The notes under the pieces are model-generated. The model did no database searches. It saw only the letters and a list, made by a program, of their open reading frames with translations, and was not told where the DNA came from. From assembly GCA_938022295.1 (NCBI GenBank), contig CALIDR010000134.1:1-12478 (forward strand): 12,478 nt of DNA, written 5' to 3'. A program made the position numbers and the translations under genes. Of this stretch, positions 8,047 through 12,478 are shown piece by piece (the stretch's first letter is position 1; each line of letters starts with the position of its first letter). This stretch comes from an uncultured Burkholderiaceae bacterium. Lineage in GTDB: Bacteria > Pseudomonadota > Gammaproteobacteria > Burkholderiales > Burkholderiaceae_C.

Positions 8047-9087
8047 TCAGGCCCGGAAGGGCCACAGGTGGAAGAAGCGCCGGATGCGGCGCCAGATCTC
8101 GAGCAGCCCGTGCGGCTCGAAGACGAGGAAGCCGATGATCAGCAGGCCGAAGACGACCTGCTGGACCGGCGACAGGATCTCGACGGCGCGCGGCGCCCAG
8201 TGCGAGACGAGGCTGACGCCGGCGCGCAACGCCTCGGGCACCAACGTCATGAACACCGCACCGAGGATGCTGCCGAGCGTGCTGCCGAGCCCGCCGACGA
8301 TGATCGCCGCGAGGTAGAAGATCGACAGCTGCAGCGTGAAGTACTCCGGCGTCATCGCGCGGTAGTAGTAGCCCAGCAGCGCGCCGGCGACGCCGGCGTA
8401 GAACGCCCCGATCGCGAACGCGCTGAGCTTGTAGCGCAGCAGGTGGATCCCCAGCACCTCGGCCGAGATGTCCTTGTCGCGGATCGCGATGAAGGCGCGC
8501 CCGACGCGCGTGCGGAACAGGTTGCGCGCCGCGATCAGCAGCACGACGGCGCACGCCGCGATGAGGTAGTACACGCGCCGGTCGGTGTCGAGATCGAAGC
8601 CGAACACGCTGGCCGGCGGGACGTTGACCCCGCGCACGCCGCCGGTGACCGACTCCCACTCGCGGAACACGAAGACCATCAGGAACTGCATCGCGAGCGT
8701 GGCCACCGCCAGGTACAGCCCCTTGATGCGCAGGCTCGGCGTGCCGACGACGACGCCCAGCGCGGCGGCGAACAGTCCGGCCAGCGGCAGCGTGAACACG
8801 AACGGCACTCCGCGCTGCGCGAACCACGCCGCGGTGTAGCAGCCCACGCCCATGAAGGCGGCGTGGCCGAGCGAGATCAGCCCGGTGTAGCCGGTCATGA
8901 TGTTCAGCCCCGCCGCGGCGATGACGTGGATGCCCAGCACGCACGCCAGGCCGACGAGATAGGCGCCGCCGACCAGCGGGAACAGGGCAAGGGCGACGAG
9001 CAGCACCGCGAGCCATGCGCGGGCCACCGGCGTGGACCACAAAGCCTCGTCGTGCTCGTAGGTCTGGCGGAAGTCGCCGATGCGCAT
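8047..9087 (-). CDS. livM: Branched-chain-amino-acid-type ABC transporter permease LivM-like
   Basis: A 346-residue integral membrane protein with about eight to ten hydrophobic segments (first at about 24-40, then 43-60, 95-116, 123-141, 172-187, 222-240, 253-280, 305-325). Diagnostic stretches are GLNIMTGYTGLISLGHAAFM (60-79) and the cytoplasmic coupling loop GRAFIAIRDKDISAEVLGI (196-214), both characteristic of LivM permeases. It pairs with LivH to form the transmembrane channel. Start at ATG 9087, preceded by a purine-rich AGGGGGAGGGG Shine-Dalgarno within the 15-bp gap after livH. The N-terminus (1-20) is hydrophilic and longer than in some LivM proteins. No missing segments are evident. 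Confidence 0.94.
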   Translation of the reverse strand: MRIGDFRQTYEHDEALWSTPVARAWLAVLLVALALFPLVGGAYLVGLACVLGIHVIAAAGLNIMTGYTGLISLGHAAFMGVGCYTAAWFAQRGVPFVFTLPLAGLFAAALGVVVGTPSLRIKGLYLAVATLAMQFLMVFVFREWESVTGGVRGVNVPPASVFGFDLDTDRRVYYLIAACAVVLLIAARNLFRTRVGRAFIAIRDKDISAEVLGIHLLRYKLSAFAIGAFYAGVAGALLGYYYRAMTPEYFTLQLSIFYLAAIIVGGLGSTLGSILGAVFMTLVPEALRAGVSLVSHWAPRAVEILSPVQQVVFGLLIIGFLVFEPHGLLEIWRRIRRFFHLWPFRA

Positions 9088-9102
9088 CGCCCCTCCCCCT
9101 TG

Positions 9103-9996
9103 CTAGAGCCGCTCGATCTGCCGCGTGCCGAACAGGCCGTAGGGGCGCACCAGCAGGATCACGAGCACGACGACGTAGGGCACGATGTCGCGCACCTTGC
9201 CGCCGAGGTAGGCCGCCGTGAGGCTCTCCAGCAGCCCGATGATCAGCCCGGCGACGATCGCGCCGGCGATGCTGTCCAGGCCGCCGAGGATGATCACCGC
9301 GAGCACGCCTAGCGCGGCGGTGCCGAGTGCCGGCGACAGGCTCGTCATCGACGCGACGACGATGCCCGCCACCGCGCCGACGATGCCCGCGAACATCCAC
9401 GTCAGCCGCTGCGTGCGCCGCACGTCGATGCCGAGCACGTAGGCGGTGACCGGGTCGCTCGCCGCGGCGCGCATCGCGATGCCGGTCTTCGAGTAGCGGA
9501 AGTACAGCGTGAACGCGGTGATGATGACCGCCGCGAGCCCGAAGCTCCAGACGATCTGGCCCGGGATCAGGATGTCGCCGACGATGAACGGCTTGCGCGG
9601 CAGCAGCGCCGGCATCTCGTAGTTGCGCCCGCTCCAGATCGCCTCGACGCCACCGTGCAGCGCGCTGGCCAGCCCGATCGTGGCCATCAGCACCGAGATC
9701 ACCGGCTGGCCCGCGAGCGGGCGCAGGATCGCGCGCTCGACGAGCGCCGCGCACAGCGCGACCGCGGCCAGCGTGGCCGGCAGCGCGAGCCACAGCGGCA
9801 GGCCCCACAGCACGTTGGCGGTGAAGAAGAAGTAGGCGCCGAGCATCATGAACTCGCCCATCGCGAAGTTGATGACGCCGGTGCCCTTGTAGATCAGCAC
9901 GAACCCGAGCGCCACCAGCGCGAGCAGGCCGCCCGAGAGCACGCCGATCGCGCCGAACTCGAGCAGCGCGATCCAGTCGAAGCCGCCCGCGTTCAT
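9103..9996 (-). CDS. livH: Branched-chain-amino-acid-type ABC transporter permease LivH-like
   Basis: A 297-residue membrane permease of normal LivH length. Characteristic elements are the N-terminal GVLSGGLLALVALGFVLIYK (18-37), INFAMGEFMMLGAY (42-55) and LVERAILRPLAGQP (85-98). The ATPase-coupling loop is SKTGIAMRAAASDPVTAYVL (169-188) and the C-terminal segment includes ILGGLDSIAGAIVAGLIIG (236-254). Around eight membrane helices are apparent. It forms the channel together with LivM. The ATG overlaps the livG stop by 4 bp (ATGA) and has no clear Shine-Dalgarno, indicating coupling to livG translation. It ends in TAG, 15 bp before livM. Confidence 0.95.
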   Translation of the reverse strand: MNAGGFDWIALLEFGAIGVLSGGLLALVALGFVLIYKGTGVINFAMGEFMMLGAYFFFTANVLWGLPLWLALPATLAAVALCAALVERAILRPLAGQPVISVLMATIGLASALHGGVEAIWSGRNYEMPALLPRKPFIVGDILIPGQIVWSFGLAAVIITAFTLYFRYSKTGIAMRAAASDPVTAYVLGIDVRRTQRLTWMFAGIVGAVAGIVVASMTSLSPALGTAALGVLAVIILGGLDSIAGAIVAGLIIGLLESLTAAYLGGKVRDIVPYVVVLVILLVRPYGLFGTRQIERL

Positions 9997-10787
9997 GCAG
10001 CCACGCCGACGGCGGCCGTGTCGCCCAGGTAGGCACGCACGACTTCGGGCTGTGCCCGCACCTCGGCCGGCGTGCCCTCGCCGATCACCTCGCCGAAGTT
10101 CAGCACGACGACGTGGTTCGAGATGTCCATCACGAGGCCCATGTCGTGCTCGATCAGCAGCACCGTGACGCCGCGCTCCTCCTGGATGTCGAGGATGAAG
10201 CGCGCCATGTCCTCGGTCTCCTCCCGGTTCATGCCGGCCACCGGCTCGTCGAGCATCAGCACCTTGGGCTGCATCGCGAGCGCGCGCGCGAGCTCGACGC
10301 GCTTCTGCAACCCGTACGGCAGCGCGGCCACGGGCTGGTGGCGCACGTGGTCGATCTCAAGGAAGTCGATCACCTCGCGCTCGATCTCGCGGCGCAGCGC
10401 CATCTCCTCGCGGCGCGCGGGCCCGACATACCACATCGCCGACAGCGGGTTCGCGGCCAGCCGGCTGTGGCCGCCGAGCTTGATGTTGTCGAGCACGGTC
10501 ATGCCGCGGAACAGCGCGACGTTCTGGAACGTGCGCGCCAGGCCGAGCGCGGCACGGCGGTGCGCGCGCTCGTGCGTGATGTCGCGCCCCTCGAAGCGCA
10601 CGCGGCCTTGTTGCGGGCGGTAGAAGCCCGAGATCGCGTTGAACAGGCTCGTCTTGCCGGCGCCGTTCGGGCCGATCACCGCGGTGATTTCGCCTTCGCG
10701 GGCGGCGAGCGAGACGCCGGCCAGCGCCTTGATGCCGCCGAACGACAGGTGCAGGTCGTCGACCTGCAGCAGCACTTCGCCGGTCAT
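9993..10787 (-). CDS. livG: Branched-chain-amino-acid-type ABC transporter, ATPase LivG-like
   Basis: A 264-residue ABC ATPase. Walker A GPNGAGKTS is at 39-47 and the Q-loop region RTFQNVALF at 85-93. The LivG-style variant signature LPYGLQKRVELARAL is at 156-170 in place of LSGGQ. Walker B VLMLDEP is at 176-182 and the H-loop histidine H214 is in LLIEHDM. The length is normal for LivG. It works as a heterodimer with LivF on the cytoplasmic face of LivH/LivM. The ATG at 10787 overlaps the P450 stop as ATGA. Longer in-frame extensions are out-of-frame readings of the P450 gene and are not real. livG lies at the start of the transporter block and livF at its end, so the two ATPase genes flank the permease and receptor genes. 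Confidence 0.95.
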   Translation of the reverse strand: MTGEVLLQVDDLHLSFGGIKALAGVSLAAREGEITAVIGPNGAGKTSLFNAISGFYRPQQGRVRFEGRDITHERAHRRAALGLARTFQNVALFRGMTVLDNIKLGGHSRLAANPLSAMWYVGPARREEMALRREIEREVIDFLEIDHVRHQPVAALPYGLQKRVELARALAMQPKVLMLDEPVAGMNREETEDMARFILDIQEERGVTVLLIEHDMGLVMDISNHVVVLNFGEVIGEGTPAEVRAQPEVVRAYLGDTAAVGVAA

Positions 10788-12010
10788 GCCCGACGCACCC
10801 GCACCGGCAGCGACACCATGCCGCGGAACACGAGCGAGTTGATCCACTGCGGCTGCTCGACGGCCGGCTCGATCTCGCGGTAACGGTCGAGCAGCAGCGG
10901 GAACGCGACCTGGCCCTCGGTGCGCGCGAGCGGGAACCCGAGGCAGATGTGCGGGCCGTAACCGAACGTCAGGTGCGCAACGCCGTCGCGCGCGAGGTCC
11001 AGGCGGTCCGGTTCGTCGTAGGCCCGCGGGTCGCGGTTGGCGGCGTTGAGCATGATGAAGACGCGCTGCCCGGCTTCGAGCACCCGGCCGTGCAGCTCGT
11101 GCGTCTGCGCGACGATACGCACCTGCGCGCCCGACGGGCCGTCGTAGCGCAGCAGTTCCTCGACCGCCGCCGGCGCGAGGCCCGGGTCGGCGCGCAGCGC
11201 GGCCATCTGCTGCGGGAACCGCATCAGCGCGAGCAGCCCGTTGGCGATGTGGTTCGTCGTCGTCTCGTGGCCGGCGAACAGCAGCATGATGCAGGTGGCG
11301 ACCAGCTCGTCGTCGCTGAAGCGGTCGCCGTCGTCGTCGCGCAGGTGCACCAGCGCCGAGAGCAGGTCGTCGCGCGGCTCGCGACGGCGCGCGTCGATCA
11401 GCGCGCGGAAGAAGGCCGCCATCTCGCGCGTCGCGCCCTCGGCGGTGTCGTACTTCTCGGCTGCGATGCGCGACGAGCCGATGAACAGCGCCATGTCGTC
11501 CGACATGCGCTTCACGTCGCCGAGCGCGTCGCGCGGCACGCCGAGCATCGCCATGATCACGAGGCACGGCAGCGGACCGGCGAACTCGGCGATCGCGTCG
11601 AACTCGTCACGGCCGTCGAGGCGGTCGAGCAGCCAGCCGGCGATCTGCTCGACTTGCGGGCGCATCGCCTGCATCGACCTGGCGTGGAACACCTTGCCGG
11701 CGAGCCGCCGCAGCCGCGTGTGCTCGGGCGGGTCCTTGAACACCATCCACAGCGACAGGTAGCGCACGATGTTGGCGATGCGCTGCGCCTCGGTGCCCGG
11801 CAGCGACGCGAAGTACGGCCGCAGCCGGTCGGACGACAGCCGGTCCTTGTCGGTGCACACGCGCTTGACGTCGTCGTAGCGCGTCAGCACCCAGCTCTTC
11901 AGGCGCGGGCTCCAGTGGCACGGGTCCTCGTCGCGCATGCGCGCGAACAGCGGGTACGGATCGGCCAGCGTGGCCGGGTCGTCGGGGCGCCAGTCGATCG
12001 CGGCGCTCAT
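10784..12010 (-). CDS. Cytochrome P450 monooxygenase, soluble bacterial class I type
   Basis: A 408-residue soluble P450 of typical bacterial length with no membrane anchor. The I-helix oxygen-activating motif AGHETT is at 246-251 (acid-alcohol pair E249/T250) and ExxR is at 285-288. The heme-binding loop FGYGPHICLG (349-358) gives the thiolate ligand C356. FKDPPEHTRLRRL (91-103) is the usual C-helix stretch with the heme-propionate-binding H and R. It would insert one oxygen atom into the pathway substrate, but regio-specificity is not readable. No ferredoxin or ferredoxin reductase gene is in the window, so redox partners must come from outside it. The ATG at 12010 overlaps the thiolase stop as ATGA and has a good GGAGAAG Shine-Dalgarno. 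Placement between a thiolase and a Liv importer ties it to the acid-catabolic operon rather than to antibiotic tailoring. CYP family is not assigned. Confidence 0.94.
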   Translation of the reverse strand: MSAAIDWRPDDPATLADPYPLFARMRDEDPCHWSPRLKSWVLTRYDDVKRVCTDKDRLSSDRLRPYFASLPGTEAQRIANIVRYLSLWMVFKDPPEHTRLRRLAGKVFHARSMQAMRPQVEQIAGWLLDRLDGRDEFDAIAEFAGPLPCLVIMAMLGVPRDALGDVKRMSDDMALFIGSSRIAAEKYDTAEGATREMAAFFRALIDARRREPRDDLLSALVHLRDDDGDRFSDDELVATCIMLLFAGHETTTNHIANGLLALMRFPQQMAALRADPGLAPAAVEELLRYDGPSGAQVRIVAQTHELHGRVLEAGQRVFIMLNAANRDPRAYDEPDRLDLARDGVAHLTFGYGPHICLGFPLARTEGQVAFPLLLDRYREIEPAVEQPQWINSLVFRGMVSLPVRVRRA

Positions 12011-12478
12011 CGCGACTTCTCCAGGATCGTCACCGCGCACGCCGCCTCGTCGAAGCCCATCACGCCGCCACCGTTCTCGATCAGCCCCAGCGCGGCGCCG
12101 CGCACCTGCCGTTCGCCCGCCTCGCCGCGCAGCTGCAGGCACACTTCGTGGACCATCGACAGGCCCGTGGCGCCCACCGGATGGCCCTTCGACACGAGAC
12201 CGCCCGAGACGTTGACCGGCAGCGGGCCGCCGAGCGCGGTGGCGCCGGACTCGACGAATCGCCCGCCCTGCCCGTCGGGGCAGAAGCGCAGCATCTCCAG
12301 CTGGTAGATCTCGCAGAACGACGTCGCGTCGTGCAGCTCGACGACGTCGATGTCCGCCGGCTGCAGCCCGCTGTGTGCGTAGGCCTTGTCGGCCGCCACG
12401 CGCGACAGCCCCGGCTCGTCGAGCCGCCGGTACTTGCCGCCCGCGAGCTGGCTCGTGCGCACCTTCACGGCGCGACTG
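12007..12478 (-). CDS. SCP-x-type thiolase-like protein, C-terminal part (runs off right edge)
   Basis: The last 156-157 residues of a thiolase-superfamily protein; the N-terminal domain with the nucleophilic cysteine is outside the window. Recognisable are VVELHDATSF (codons at about 12342-12313), RFCPDGQGG, NVSGGLVSKGHPVGATG (about 12213-12163, with the active-site histidine of GHP) and LRGEAGERQV. These align by eye with the C-terminal half of mammalian SCPx thiolase. The expected activity is thiolytic cleavage of 3-ketoacyl-CoA to acetyl- or propionyl-CoA plus a shortened acyl-CoA. Oddity: the HDCF motif of SCP2 thiolases reads HDAT, so its cysteine is alanine. The C-terminal loop that carries the second cysteine in classical thiolases reads ENGGG, without cysteine. 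It may therefore be a divergent thiolase or a retro-aldolase like Ltp2. It is the first visible gene of the operon and overlaps the P450 start by 4 bp. Confidence 0.88.
   Translation of the reverse strand, partial: SRAVKVRTSQLAGGKYRRLDEPGLSRVAADKAYAHSGLQPADIDVVELHDATSFCEIYQLEMLRFCPDGQGGRFVESGATALGGPLPVNVSGGLVSKGHPVGATGLSMVHEVCLQLRGEAGERQVRGAALGLIENGGGVMGFDEAACAVTILEKSR

Noticed and set aside
6875..9312. Large plus-strand frames opposite the binding protein and LivM
   Set aside because: Repetitive Arg/His/Asp/Ala composition and no domain; mirror images of well-conserved transporter genes.
6794..10036. Single 1080-codon minus-strand frame suggesting a permease-receptor fusion
   Set aside because: Only the part from 8017 down reads as protein. 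The upstream part is an out-of-frame reading of livH and livM, and the receptor has its own start, strong ribosome site and signal peptide.

Overview
The window is very GC-rich and, apart from one gene fragment at the left edge, is filled by a single tightly packed run of twelve genes, all transcribed leftward (minus strand). Base composition, codon use (mostly G/C in third positions) and gene types suggest a high-GC proteobacterium, most likely a betaproteobacterium of the Burkholderiales type. This is an inference from style and content; no rRNA or other phylogenetic marker is present.

Layout in transcription order, from the right edge. A 3' fragment of an SCP-x-type thiolase (12007-12478) is followed by a cytochrome P450 (10784-12010). 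Next comes a complete branched-chain-amino-acid-type (Liv/HAAT) ABC importer in the order livG, livH, livM, binding protein, livF (9993-10787, 9103-9996, 8047-9087, 6794-8017, 5943-6791). Then follow a long-chain-type acyl-CoA ligase (4093-5946), an MFE-2-like short-chain dehydrogenase (3191-4096), a TetR regulator (2520-3194), a MaoC-type enoyl-CoA hydratase (1597-2523) and an LCAD-like acyl-CoA dehydrogenase (416-1600). Eight of the eleven junctions overlap by exactly 4 bp (ATGA, GTGA or TTGA). The other three have gaps of 2, 15 and 29 bp, so the run is almost certainly one translationally coupled operon. Its promoter lies beyond the right edge.

Together the genes make a coherent catabolic unit. 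The importer brings in a small organic acid or similar compound, and the P450 may oxygenate it. The ligase makes the CoA thioester. The acyl-CoA dehydrogenase, hydratase-2, (3R)-hydroxyacyl-CoA dehydrogenase and thiolase would then carry out one full turn of R-specific beta-oxidation, the stereochemistry used by peroxisomal MFE-2/SCPx for branched and sterol side chains. The substrate cannot be read from the sequence; a branched, alicyclic, terpenoid or steroid-like acid is plausible. The TetR protein is presumably the CoA-ester-responsive repressor.

Downstream of the operon is a 231-bp spacer with no convincing terminator. Beyond it is the N-terminal part of a small same-strand gene resembling the DUF7673 family, which looks unrelated to the operon. 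I see no insertion sequence, CRISPR array, tRNA/rRNA or clear mobile element. The point most worth a second look is the thiolase fragment: the position of the second catalytic cysteine of SCP2-type thiolases (HDCF motif) is occupied by alanine (HDAT).
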